A stretch of DNA of 64,000 bases from Kutzneria chonburiensis (GTDB lineage: Bacteria > Actinomycetota > Actinomycetes > Mycobacteriales > Pseudonocardiaceae). The number at the start of each line of letters is the position of its first letter. Position 1 is the first letter of the stretch. The stretch is from NCBI RefSeq assembly GCF_028622115.1, contig NZ_CP097263.1:7626001-7690000 (forward strand), in the 5' to 3' direction. This document shows positions 19,473 to 27,363 of this stretch, in pieces. The position numbers and the translations under genes were made by a program. Under the pieces are notes generated by a model, which had not been told where the DNA came from, made no database searches, and saw only the letters and a list, made by a program, of their open reading frames with translations.

Positions 19473-19949
19473 ATGGGCAAGGCCCCGATCACCAGTCCGC
19501 TCGACCAGAAGGCGCGGGACGAGACCGGTCGGGTGCTCCAGGAGGCGCTGGTCGACCTGATCGACCTGTCGCTGGTGGCCAAGCAGGCCCACTGGAACGT
19601 GGTCGGCCGCAACTTCCGCAGCGTGCACCTGCAGCTCGACGAGCTGGTCGCCGCCGCCCGCGAGTACACCGACCAGGTCGCGGAGCGCGCGTCGGCCATC
19701 GGCGTTTCGCCGGACGGCCGGGCCGTCACCGTGGCCAAGAACTCCGGCGTGCCGGAGTTCGAGGTCGGCTGGCGGGACGACGAGGCCGTGGCCAAGGCCA
19801 TCACGGCCACGCTGGGCGAGGTCGTGCAGCGGATGCGGGCCCGGATCAAGACCACGGACGACACCGACCTGGTCACCCAGGACCTGATCATCGAGCTCAC
19901 CGCCAAGCTGGAGGAAGCCCACTGGATGTGGCAGGCCCAGCTGGCGTAG
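19473..19949 (+). CDS. dps: Dps-family ferritin-like DNA-protection protein
   Basis: 158 aa, GAGGAGG before ATG 19473. Oxidises and stores iron as a dodecamer and protects DNA. Ferroxidase ligands are visible: His in KQAHWNVVG (about 32), His and Asp/Glu in SVHLQLDELV (about 45-50). The N-terminus is short and has few lysines, so DNA binding is less certain. Followed by a strong terminator. Confidence 0.93.
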   Translation: MGKAPITSPLDQKARDETGRVLQEALVDLIDLSLVAKQAHWNVVGRNFRSVHLQLDELVAAAREYTDQVAERASAIGVSPDGRAVTVAKNSGVPEFEVGWRDDEAVAKAITATLGEVVQRMRARIKTTDDTDLVTQDLIIELTAKLEEAHWMWQAQLA

Positions 19950-19958
19950 CAGCGGTTG

Positions 19959-19986
19959 AAGGGTGGGGCCTTCCGGCCCCACCCTT
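19959..19986. terminator. Bidirectional terminator between dps and the S9 peptidase
   Basis: AAGGGTGGGGCC / GGCCCCACCCTT, a perfect 12-bp stem with loop TTCC, between convergent gene ends. Confidence 0.9.
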
Positions 19987-19990
19987 CGCG

Positions 19991-21799
19991 CTACAGGCCC
20001 AGGGCCCGTCGGGTGAAGTCCACCTCGATGGCCGTCTGCTTGATCGTCTCGGCCACCACCAGCGAGCCGTGGCCGGCCTCGTACCGGTACACCTCGTACG
20101 GCGCGTTGCGCTCGGCCAGCCGGTCCAGGTAGTTGTCGATCTGCCGGATCGGGCAGCGCGGGTCGTTCTCGCCGGCCAGCACGATCACCGGCGCCGTGAC
20201 GTCGTCCACGTAGGTCAGCGGCGAGCACTCCCGGTACAGCTCGGGCAGCTCTTCCGGCGACCCGCCGAACAGCGCCCGGTCAAAGGCCCGCAGCGGCTCC
20301 ATCTCGTCTTCGTACGCCGCGACGTAATCCGCCACCGGCACGCCCGCAACACCCGCGGCCCACCGTTTCGGCTGCACCCCCAGCGCCAGCAGCGTCAGAT
20401 ACCCGCCCCAGGACGCCCCGTTGATCACGCACTTCGACGGATCCGCCAGCCCCGACTCCACCGCCCAGTCGTGCACCGCCGCAATGTCTTCCAGCTCAGT
20501 AAGCCCCGGACGCCCTTCAATCGCATCCCGCCAGGCCGACCCATACCCCGTGGACCCACGGTAATTCACCTGCACCACAACAAAACCAGCATCCAGCCAC
20601 ACCGCCCGATAGGCCGAGAACCGGTCCTCGTCATTGGCATGCGGCCCACCGTGAATCGCAAAAACCGTTGGCAGCGGCCCACTTCCCGCATGCGCCGGCT
20701 TCGACACCAGCGCATGCACATCCCCGACGAACACATCCTCCATCGGCTGCGACGACGGCGCCCGCTCCCCCGGCGGCTGCAACAGCACCCGATCGCCGTC
20801 ACTCGACAGCACCCTCACCGCCGACGGATGCTCCGCCGACGACCACGAGTACTCCACCGACCCGTCCGGCCGCGCCCCCGCACCCCCGATTGTCCCCTTC
20901 GGGGTATCCAAAGTGGACAGTTCACCGGTCGCAATGTCATACCGGTGCAACGTCGTCCGCGACCGATAGCTGTGCACCACCAGCAGCGCTCGGCCGTCCC
21001 GGTACCAGTCGGCCGCCAGCTCACCCGGCAGGTCGATGCTGATCTCCGTCTCGGTGTCCGCCTCGACGTCCCAGATCAGCAGCTCTTCCTTACCCCGCCG
21101 CTCGTGCAGCACCAGCAGTCGCGAGTCCCCCGCCACCGGGCTGAACGAGATCCCTTCCAGCCCTTTACCTTTCCCGTCCCACTTCTCCGCCACCACCACG
21201 CCATCGTCAGCCGTCAGCACCCGCAACGCCGGATGCCGGCTGTCCCCGTGTTCCGAGTGCGAGATCGCCAGCAGCCGCTCATCCCGCGACAGACTGGCCA
21301 CCCCGCCGTCGTTCTCATTGACGTAGATCACCTCGGGCCGACCGTCCCGAGTCACCCAGATCGTCGTCCCGTCATCGGTCGACGCCCCCACCGCGATCCT
21401 CGAACTCCCCACCTCAAGCCCGGCCGGGTACCCGTCATGCACCCCTTCAAGAGCCGCCTTCTTCTCCCCACCCCCGTACGGCTCCACCACCCAGCTACCG
21501 AACTCGTCCCCATCCGTGTCGTTGAACCACCAGATCTGCTCCCCATCCGGGCTCAACGTCGAATGCATGGTCCCGTTCGGCCGATCAGTCACCTGCCGGT
21601 GCTCATCGGTCTCCCGGTTCCACGCGTACACCTCCCACACCCCACTCGCATTGGACACGTACAGCGAGCGCCCCGGCGCATCCACCGCCCAGTCCGGCAA
21701 CGACACCCGCCGCGCCTCAAACCGATCCCTCCAGCGCTTCTCCGCCTCAGGATCTTCGAACAGCCGCTCCGGCACCCGCGCAACAGGATGATTCGTCAC
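19991..21799 (-). CDS. S9-family prolyl oligopeptidase-like serine peptidase
   Basis: 602 aa. The N-terminal 350 residues form a beta-propeller (repeated blade motifs such as TLSPDGEQIWWF and SLSRDERLLAIS). The C-terminal alpha/beta-hydrolase domain has IHGGPHANDEDRFS, nucleophile GASWGGY (about 461), Asp in GENDPRCP (about 543) and His in EAGHGS (about 575). Acylaminoacyl-peptidase or dipeptidyl-peptidase type. No signal peptide, so intracellular. It is the last chromosomal gene before the tRNA site. Confidence 0.92.
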   Translation of the reverse strand: MTNHPVARVPERLFEDPEAEKRWRDRFEARRVSLPDWAVDAPGRSLYVSNASGVWEVYAWNRETDEHRQVTDRPNGTMHSTLSPDGEQIWWFNDTDGDEFGSWVVEPYGGGEKKAALEGVHDGYPAGLEVGSSRIAVGASTDDGTTIWVTRDGRPEVIYVNENDGGVASLSRDERLLAISHSEHGDSRHPALRVLTADDGVVVAEKWDGKGKGLEGISFSPVAGDSRLLVLHERRGKEELLIWDVEADTETEISIDLPGELAADWYRDGRALLVVHSYRSRTTLHRYDIATGELSTLDTPKGTIGGAGARPDGSVEYSWSSAEHPSAVRVLSSDGDRVLLQPPGERAPSSQPMEDVFVGDVHALVSKPAHAGSGPLPTVFAIHGGPHANDEDRFSAYRAVWLDAGFVVVQVNYRGSTGYGSAWRDAIEGRPGLTELEDIAAVHDWAVESGLADPSKCVINGASWGGYLTLLALGVQPKRWAAGVAGVPVADYVAAYEDEMEPLRAFDRALFGGSPEELPELYRECSPLTYVDDVTAPVIVLAGENDPRCPIRQIDNYLDRLAERNAPYEVYRYEAGHGSLVVAETIKQTAIEVDFTRRALGL

Positions 21800-22069
21800 C
21801 CCCCGATCCTGTCACGAACAGCCCAGAAGAGAGAGGAAGAGCGGCAGCGGCAAAGCCGCCCAGGACAGACGGGCCCGGAAGACACGAAGCCAGTCAGCAG
21901 ACGAGCGAAGCGAGGAGGTAGGAGCGCGAGGGTGCCCGGGACCCGCCTAGCAGCAAGAGCAAGAGACGTGAAGGCGACGCAAAGAAATGCCCACACGAAT
22001 TGGGGGGTGCAGGGGGCGAAGCCCGCCCTGCCTCGGGGTCTGGGGCGGGAGCCCCAGTGTAGAAAAGAC
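21800..22069. other. Gene-free stretch with GC-rich hairpins upstream of the att site
   Basis: No credible gene. It holds GC-rich hairpins at 22009-22031 (GCAGGGGGCG...CGCCCTGC type) and 22040-22057 (CTGGGGC-GGGA-GCCCCAG). Such structures are common downstream of tRNA genes in this group. It originally lay beyond the tRNA-Pro terminator. Confidence 0.5.
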
Positions 22070-22105
22070 GAGAGCCTTGTGCGTCGAATGACGCACAAGG
22101 CTCTC
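22070..22105. terminator. Original tRNA-Pro terminator, now separated from its tRNA
   Basis: A perfect 16-bp stem (GAGAGCCTTGTGCGTC at 22070-22085 with its complement at 22090-22105, loop GAAT) sits 8 bp outside the left att core. Before integration it would have directly followed the minus-strand tRNA-Pro gene. The element has moved it 20.6 kb away. Confidence 0.8.
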
Positions 22106-22113
22106 CCGATCTC

Positions 22114-22156
<43 letters not shown>

Positions 22157-22180
22157 GCAAAGGTCCAGCCACCGTGAGCG

Positions 22181-22208
22181 GCATGTCCGTGCAGGTCAGA
22201 GGACATGC
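22181..22208. repeat. 8-bp inverted repeat just inside attL
   Basis: GCATGTCC (22181-22188) and GGACATGC (22201-22208) form a dyad 25 bp inside the att core. It could be an Xis/integrase accessory site or a small terminator for the minus-strand gene at 22268. No direct evidence. Confidence 0.35.
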
Positions 22209-22254
22209 GGCGTCCGTAGGCGTCCATCGACGTGCGCACCCGTTCGCCTCGATT

Positions 22255-22274
22255 GTCACGCAGTTGGTCACTCA
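22255..22274 (+). repeat. Candidate integrase arm site (left)
   Basis: GTCACGCAGTTGGTCACTCA matches 42663-42682 near attR at 19 of 20 bases in the same orientation. Each copy contains two GTCAC units 11 bp apart. One copy lies 98 bp inside attL, the other 48 bp inside attR, as arm-type binding sites of a tyrosine integrase would. Confidence 0.6.
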
Positions 22275-22576
22275 CCCATCGGCCGAGAACCAGCAGGTAG
22301 ACGCTCAAGTGCGTCTGCTACTGCGTCGAACGACACCGCCTGCATGTGTTGCACGGCAAGCCGGAACCGTCCGAGGTCAGCCTCGGAGAGCCTGGCACCG
22401 TATGCCCTCCCAAGACCGATGCTGGCTGCGGTCAGGCGGCTGATCAGGTGATGAACGCCACGTAGGAACTCCGCAGCTTCCTGCGGGGAGGGCAACGGCA
22501 CGTTAGGGCTGGTCGCCGCGTCGGTCACTGTGGCGTTGGCCGTGAGCCGTGTCGCCAACATCCGCCAATCGCTCAA
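22268..22576 (-). CDS. Small helical protein of unknown function at the AICE left end
   Basis: 102 aa, start TTG 22576 preceded by AAAGGGG at the right spacing; ATG 22561 is an alternative. Mostly helical (EAAEFLRGVHHLISRLTAASIG; LGRFRLAVQHMQAVSFDAVADAL). No family recognised. The stop lies inside the left arm-site repeat. A small antisense or regulatory protein is possible. Moderate confidence that it is real, from codon pattern and ribosome site. Confidence 0.5.
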   Translation of the reverse strand: MSDWRMLATRLTANATVTDAATSPNVPLPSPQEAAEFLRGVHHLISRLTAASIGLGRAYGARLSEADLGRFRLAVQHMQAVSFDAVADALERLPAGSRPMGE

Positions 22577-22984
22577 AGCGGCCCCTTTCGTCTCAGATGC
22601 CTGGCCGAGGCTACGGCTTTGACGGCATGCGACGCAGGAGGAACTGCGGCAAGCGGGACAGCGCCGTTCGGTACCAGGTCCGGTCAACGCTGGCCAGCCG
22701 CTCGACGGACGATCTTCTTGCCCGTGACGGCACCTGCGCCCGATGTCGATGGAGGTGCTCTGGACTTCGGCTAGGCCCCGCCGCAACGACGCTGCGGCAA
22801 TGAGGGCTCCCGCGCCCGCGTTCCGCCTGGACTCTCCGATCGCCCGAGCGCCGGCGTACTGCGTCAGTGCACCTGGAGTTGCACGCGACCGGTGTGAACG
22901 CATCTGACGGACACCGACCTTATGGGGCAGCCAACGTGTCCTCGCACGGCTACCATCGCGTCGTCACCCCCTGGAGGAGGCAAG
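22577..22984. other. 408-bp non-coding gap before the HipA-like gene
   Basis: No convincing gene on either strand. Frames running through it have poor composition and no ribosome sites. It must contain the divergent promoters for the TTG 22576 gene and the ATG 22985 gene. Confidence 0.45.
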
Positions 22985-23761
22985 ATGGTCGGCGGGGCAG
23001 GCCAGCCGCCTGTAAGCGGCATGGGCTACTTCGCGCTGGACGGGTTCGGTGCGACCGTTGGCGGATCCGGCGGCGTTAGTTCTGTCAGGTTGAGTGCCTA
23101 CTCTCGACAGAACACCAAGGACCGGCCGCACGGCGTGTTGAACGACTACATTTCAAGCGCCCTAGGCTTGTCTATTGGCCTTTCCGTGCCGCCGGGAGCT
23201 TTGGTTGAGCTAGACGGCGGAATTTATGGCTATACTTGCATGGCCTTCGGATTGAAGGGTGACCGACTTCCTCCAGCAATCCTTGGGAAGCTTGTTTTGG
23301 AGCGCCCATGGGAAGCTTGGGGAATTGTTGCTTTTGATCAGTGGGTTGCAAATACCGATCGGCACGATGGTAACGTTGCGTATCACCCAAAGGTTGGTGT
23401 CGCGGCTTTCGATCATGACCTGGCATTGCTCGGCCGTTGCTCGAAAGATTTGAGTTCGATGCTCCGATCCGAGCGGGACCGAGAGGTGCGATCGCACGAG
23501 TTTGCGCCCTATTTTCAGTCGGCCGAGTACTTGGATTCTTGGTGTACACGAATAGCTGGCGTTCAAAAGGAAGAGATTCGCAGGCTTGTTAATAACTGCC
23601 TGGCGGTCGACTTGGTCAACAAAGAGGTAGCGGAAGAGCTAATACGGTATATCGACCACCGTAAGAGTAGGGTGCGGGAATTTATTAGCCGCACCTCGGG
23701 AGAATATTCGAAGGTTACCGAGTGGCCATTTGAGCTGGGCGAGGTGGGCGATGTTCGCTGA
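22985..23761 (+). CDS. HipA-like kinase (single-domain)
   Basis: 258 aa from ATG 22985, preceded by GGAGGAGG. The catalytic loop WVANTDRHDGNV (about residue 118) and the metal-binding FDHDLAL (about 140) match the N-x-D-R-H-x-x-N ... D-H-D pattern of HipA/PI-kinase-like proteins. The N-terminal HipA domain and HipB partner are missing, so this is not a classical HipBA pair. GC content is well below that of the neighbours, with codons such as TTT, ATT and AAT frequent. It overlaps the DUF3037 gene by 11 bp, implying one functional unit, likely defence or toxin-like cargo. Confidence 0.75.
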   Translation: MVGGAGQPPVSGMGYFALDGFGATVGGSGGVSSVRLSAYSRQNTKDRPHGVLNDYISSALGLSIGLSVPPGALVELDGGIYGYTCMAFGLKGDRLPPAILGKLVLERPWEAWGIVAFDQWVANTDRHDGNVAYHPKVGVAAFDHDLALLGRCSKDLSSMLRSERDREVRSHEFAPYFQSAEYLDSWCTRIAGVQKEEIRRLVNNCLAVDLVNKEVAEELIRYIDHRKSRVREFISRTSGEYSKVTEWPFELGEVGDVR

Positions 23762-24575
23762 CTGGTATCTCGTCAAGTATAGAACTGACGTGTTCAGGAA
23801 TGAGCCAAAGAATATTGGTGTCGTGGTTGTTGGTGAAGACGGCGGTGTTGCTCGCTTCATAGGCGAGAAGGACGACGGCCGATTCGATCGACGTTCCGTG
23901 CAGAATGTCGTGGCCAGCTCCGATGCCTTCTGTGCCTGGATTGAATACCTCCGGTATCACCTCGATGAGGGCATGTTCGACAAGGCGCTGTCCTCCCTAA
24001 AGAGGCGGACCTTGGATAACTATGAACTTGAGTATCGCGGACAACTGCTCGATCTGGCATTTCCGCAGTATGACATGAGGGCGGCGGTTGACTCGCTGTT
24101 CAACGATCTGGTGAGTACGTCGAAGGGTGCACAAGTGGCACACCTTGAAGACGTGGTCAACGACCTGCTGTTCAAGCGGTTTTCCCCTCCGCTTGGTACG
24201 CGGATCGAAAAAGATGTTGTCTACAACGTCGATCTACGGGGACAGCGACGGTCGATAAAGTTCGACTTCCGATACTTGAATTCGATTCAGGCTGGCGCGA
24301 GTGTGAGATTGCTTGAGAAGGTTAGTCTTCTTGGGCAGGATCTGGCCGTTGAGCGTCGCGTGAATGACCTGCTATTTAGAATTGAGCAGGTGGAACACTC
24401 GGTCGACGCAAATGTGCGCGACTTTATAACGCTCTACGATTCACGGGCGATTCAGAACAAAAAAATGGATCTTCATCTCAAAACCATCGAGAAGTTTTCT
24501 CGGACCATCGATGTAAGTTCCGCGCGCGCATTGGAGGATGTAACTGAAGGGCTAGGTGTTGCAACTCTAGGATAG
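23751..24575 (+). CDS. DUF3037 domain protein
   Basis: 274 aa from ATG 23751 (GAGGTGGGCG ahead), overlapping the kinase stop. FADWYLVKYRTDVFRNEPKNIGVVVV at the start, with R/E-P-x-N-I-G-V, is the DUF3037 hallmark; the C-terminal two-thirds are helical. Biochemical role unknown. Low GC like the upstream kinase. Ends before a good terminator, so the two genes form a closed bicistron. Confidence 0.72.
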   Translation: MFADWYLVKYRTDVFRNEPKNIGVVVVGEDGGVARFIGEKDDGRFDRRSVQNVVASSDAFCAWIEYLRYHLDEGMFDKALSSLKRRTLDNYELEYRGQLLDLAFPQYDMRAAVDSLFNDLVSTSKGAQVAHLEDVVNDLLFKRFSPPLGTRIEKDVVYNVDLRGQRRSIKFDFRYLNSIQAGASVRLLEKVSLLGQDLAVERRVNDLLFRIEQVEHSVDANVRDFITLYDSRAIQNKKMDLHLKTIEKFSRTIDVSSARALEDVTEGLGVATLG

Positions 24576-24658
24576 TCGACACTCTCCGAGGTGTAGACCG
24601 GCCTGGCAGCTGCTGTTCTAGCTGTTCGTTGGGCGCTCTTGTCTGTAGCGGCTGAGGT

Positions 24659-24686
24659 GATGCCCCCGTTGCGAAACGGGGGCATC
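24659..24686. terminator. Terminator of the HipA-like/DUF3037 operon
   Basis: GATGCCCCCGTT / AACGGGGGCATC, perfect 12-bp stem with loop GCGA. It also serves the convergent CYTH gene. Confidence 0.85.
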
Positions 24687-24704
24687 ATCCGTTCATAACG
24701 CGGC

Positions 24705-25283
24705 TCAACCGTCTGGTCGGTTACGCCGTCGAGCCGTCACCGCCCCCGTGTAGGTCTCCGTTGTCAGCTCATCATCGGTGACGCCTAGTTCGTTCAGCAC
24801 TCGCCGAATCACGCTCAAACCGGCGTTCACGTCTTCCCTGGCGGTCAGGGTCTCCACCTCGATGTACGTCTCGCCGCCGAGCTCAGGCACCTCGACCAGC
24901 GTGGCCAGCAGGTGTCGGCGATGGGCGGTGAACCGGTAGTTGGTGCAGCGCTTCTCGAACGCGATCACCTCGACCAGCCCCAGCGCGCCCAGTAGAGGGA
25001 CGACCGCATTAGAGTCGCCTACGGACGTCTCGTGCTCGGGTTTAGAGTCGCTCGCAGTATCAACCGCCGGTTCCTTGAACGTCAGCAGCGACCGCACCTC
25101 TCCTGCGTTTCCGGTTATCGTCCGCAGCCGCACCTCGTAGCCAGTCGCGCCGAGCCGGTGGTCCGGGAAGTCGAAGTAGCGGTCGGCATAGACGGAGTGT
25201 TCGGCGGGCGCTCGCTCAGCGAGGCGCTGCAGCACATGCTCAGGGTTGTGGAGTCGTGCCTTGAGTTCAGCCTCAACCGCCAT
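24705..25283 (-). CDS. CYTH-domain protein (class IV adenylate cyclase/thiamine-triphosphatase superfamily)
   Basis: 192 aa from ATG 25283 with GGGAGG upstream; longer frames to 25421 lack support. The N-terminal VEAELKAR is the E-x-E-x-K signature of the triphosphate tunnel fold. YADRYFDFPDHRL, YEVRLRTI, LTFKEP, EKRCTNYR and YIEVETL follow in CyaB order. Members bind Mg and a triphosphate and either cyclise ATP or hydrolyse inorganic or thiamine triphosphate. Which one is not decidable. Second gene of an operon with the XRE regulator 13 bp upstream. Confidence 0.82.
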   Translation of the reverse strand: MAVEAELKARLHNPEHVLQRLAERAPAEHSVYADRYFDFPDHRLGATGYEVRLRTITGNAGEVRSLLTFKEPAVDTASDSKPEHETSVGDSNAVVPLLGALGLVEVIAFEKRCTNYRFTAHRRHLLATLVEVPELGGETYIEVETLTAREDVNAGLSVIRRVLNELGVTDDELTTETYTGAVTARRRNRPDG

Positions 25284-25296
25284 GGTCGCCTCCCGG

Positions 25297-26130
25297 TCAG
25301 ACCACGCGCCGCGCGGTGCGGCGCAACTCCTCGCTGAACCTACGGAAGCCGCGGTGCAGTGCGCCATGCGGCGATCCGGCGATCCGGTACATCGGCGACG
25401 TGTGCCCCTCGTGAGTCTCACCGAACGCGGACACGAACAACGTGCTGTCCAGGCCGATGACGCGCCAGGTGGGCAGCAACGCGTAGGTGTGCGCCTCGAC
25501 CTGAACGCCGTCGGCAGCGAGCTCGCGGAGGCGCTCGATCGACATGCGGATGCCGCCGCTGAACGTCGCGTGCGACTCGCCGATCTCGGCCGCCCTGCGG
25601 TGGGCTGCTTCGCTGTCGGGATCGAGCAGCAGGACCCGGACGGCCGGCGACGACTTCCGCACGCTGGGGCGGAGCAGCGAGTCGTTCATGCCGAGGATGC
25701 CGAGCCCGCGCACGGCCAGCACATCCACCACCGCCGCCTTGCCGGCGAGATCGCGGATCTCGGGAAGAGCAGCCGACTGGGACGGGTAGACGGCGATGAG
25801 CTCGGCCCGTCCGGAGGCGCTTAGGTGGTCAAGGCCGGCAGGGTCTTGGGGAGCAAGTCCGAGCAGCATCCGGGCATCGTCGGGCATCTGGACGCCGTCA
25901 GCGATGCGCTCGAACAGGTCCAGGGTGGTGACCTTGCGGGTGCCGTTGACGATCTCGCTGACGCGTCCTTGGAGCAGGCCGGTGGCGCGGGCGATGCGCG
26001 TTTGGCTGGCACCGCTGTACTGCTGGACGGCCTTGAAGAAGGCGGCCATGTCTCGGGCCCGGAGCGCATCGCGGACTTCGTGGCGCTGCCATGCCCAGTC
26101 AGGCAGCGCCACGCCCTTGGGATCGGTCAC
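25297..26130 (-). CDS. XRE-family regulator with DUF5919 C-terminal domain
   Basis: 277 aa. Helix-turn-helix in residues 35-80 (YSGASQTRIARATGLLQGRVSEIVNGTRKVT). C-terminal 150 residues (VRVLLLDPDSEAAHRRAAEIGES; HTYALLPTWRVIGLDSTLFVSAFGE) match DUF5919, a phospholipase-D-like fold thought to be a sensor or partner module. The upstream gap contains repeated ATCTC/GAGAT half-sites, likely its own operator. Confidence 0.8.
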   Translation of the reverse strand: MTDPKGVALPDWAWQRHEVRDALRARDMAAFFKAVQQYSGASQTRIARATGLLQGRVSEIVNGTRKVTTLDLFERIADGVQMPDDARMLLGLAPQDPAGLDHLSASGRAELIAVYPSQSAALPEIRDLAGKAAVVDVLAVRGLGILGMNDSLLRPSVRKSSPAVRVLLLDPDSEAAHRRAAEIGESHATFSGGIRMSIERLRELAADGVQVEAHTYALLPTWRVIGLDSTLFVSAFGETHEGHTSPMYRIAGSPHGALHRGFRRFSEELRRTARRVV

Positions 26131-26143
26131 CCAAGCAGGCTAC

Positions 26144-26167
26144 ATCTCGCGGTGAGATACCCATCTC
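26144..26167. promoter_or_regulatory. ATCTC/GAGAT operator cluster
   Basis: ATCTC (26144-26148), GAGAT (26154-26158) and ATCTC (26163-26167) lie in the 77-bp gap between the divergent XRE gene (start 26130) and the small gene at 26208. The first two form a dyad. A natural target for the XRE protein. Confidence 0.5.
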
Positions 26168-26207
26168 GGTATAGAGCAGATCGCGCTCCGTGGTCGAGGG
26201 TCTTGAT

Positions 26208-26411
26208 ATGGCCGGGCAGACCGAACAGCAGCAGCGCGCGAACCGGGTGCTGACGCACTTCCACTTCTGCCTTGGGTTCCTGAGCGTTGGCGACGTGTCC
26301 GGCGCGAATGACTACCTCGCGGATGTCGAGGCCCGCGACGGCCGGGAGATGTACCAGGCCGTGTGCGACATGATCGCGGTGCATACCCGCATCCCTCGAC
26401 TGGAGCCGTGA
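26208..26411 (+). CDS. Small hypothetical protein
   Basis: 67 aa from ATG 26208 (GAGGG 7 bp upstream). Sequence reads as a short helical protein (RVLTHFHFCLGFLSVGDV; YLADVEARDGREMYQAV). No family known to me. Divergent from the XRE-DUF5919 gene through the ATCTC operator region. Confidence 0.55.
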   Translation: MAGQTEQQQRANRVLTHFHFCLGFLSVGDVSGANDYLADVEARDGREMYQAVCDMIAVHTRIPRLEP

Positions 26412-26421
26412 AGGTCCCGCC

Positions 26422-27363
26422 TCAACGGACGACGGCATTCGGCGGAACGTCTCCCTGTACAAGTGCAGCGACCTGCCGGGCGGCGACTTCGTAGCAGAGC
26501 TTGCTCGTGCCCGGCACGGTTCGAGCCGAATGTGGGCTGACGATCAGGCCGTCGCAGTTCCACAGTGGATGGTCGGCCGGCAAGGGCTCGGGATCGGTGA
26601 CGTCGAGAGCGGCACGAAGGCGCTGTGCGGCCAACTCCGACACCAACGCGTCGGTGTCGACGATGCGGCCCCGGCCGGCGTTGACCAGCAACGCGGCGTC
26701 CGGCATCGCGGCGAGGATCTTCGCGTTGATCAGGCCCTCGGTGTCCGGTGTGAGCGGGCAGATGACGACCAAGATGTCGTGCTCGGTCACCAGGTCGGGG
26801 AGTTCGTCGACGCCGTGCACGTCGGCGCGAGCGGTCCGACCGACAAGGGTGGCCGTCGCGCCGAACGGGGGGAGCAGCCGGGCAACCGCGGTTCCGATCG
26901 CGCCGGCACCGAGCACGAGCGCGCGCTTGCCGCGCAGCGTCTCGAAGTCGGTGCCGGGGAGCCGATGCGCCCACGTGTGCTGGTCCTGGTAGCGAATCAG
27001 CGCAGGCCAACGGCGGTACGTGGTCAGGATCGCGGAGAGGATCCACTCGCTTACCGGGCCGGCATGGGCGCCACGGGCGTTCGCCAGCATGACGCCGGAC
27101 GGCACGTGCGGACTCCACTCGTCGACCCCGGCGCTCAGCAGCTGCACGAGCCGCAGCTTGGGCAGCTGCTGAACGAGTGCGAATGGGCGTTCGCTCCCCC
27201 GGTAGGGCGGCAAGAAGACTTCGGCGGTGCGCTGCTGGTCAGTCAGACTGGTGGCGGTCGGGTCGTACGTGATGACCTCGACTCCGGCCACCTGGCCAAG
27301 CAGGCTGACGCCGACCTGGTCCTCCGCCTCGTTGCTGACCAGCGCGCGCAACACGGTGCTCAT
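26422..27363 (-). CDS. D-2-hydroxyacid dehydrogenase family protein
   Basis: 313 aa. NAD-binding GAGAIGTAVARLL (about residue 150), catalytic Arg in NAGRGRIVD (about 229), Glu in TDPEPLPADHPLW (about 257) and His in SPHSARTVPG (about 276) give the full triad of this family. Reduces a 2-keto acid or oxidises the D-hydroxyacid. It overlaps the upstream GntR-kinase gene by 4 bp, so the two are coupled. A metabolic enzyme as AICE cargo is unusual. Confidence 0.85.
   Translation of the reverse strand: MSTVLRALVSNEAEDQVGVSLLGQVAGVEVITYDPTATSLTDQQRTAEVFLPPYRGSERPFALVQQLPKLRLVQLLSAGVDEWSPHVPSGVMLANARGAHAGPVSEWILSAILTTYRRWPALIRYQDQHTWAHRLPGTDFETLRGKRALVLGAGAIGTAVARLLPPFGATATLVGRTARADVHGVDELPDLVTEHDILVVICPLTPDTEGLINAKILAAMPDAALLVNAGRGRIVDTDALVSELAAQRLRAALDVTDPEPLPADHPLWNCDGLIVSPHSARTVPGTSKLCYEVAARQVAALVQGDVPPNAVVR

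Noticed and set aside
22070-22105. 16-bp hairpin as part of the mobile element
   Set aside because: It lies outside the attL core and fits the original terminator of the chromosomal tRNA gene.
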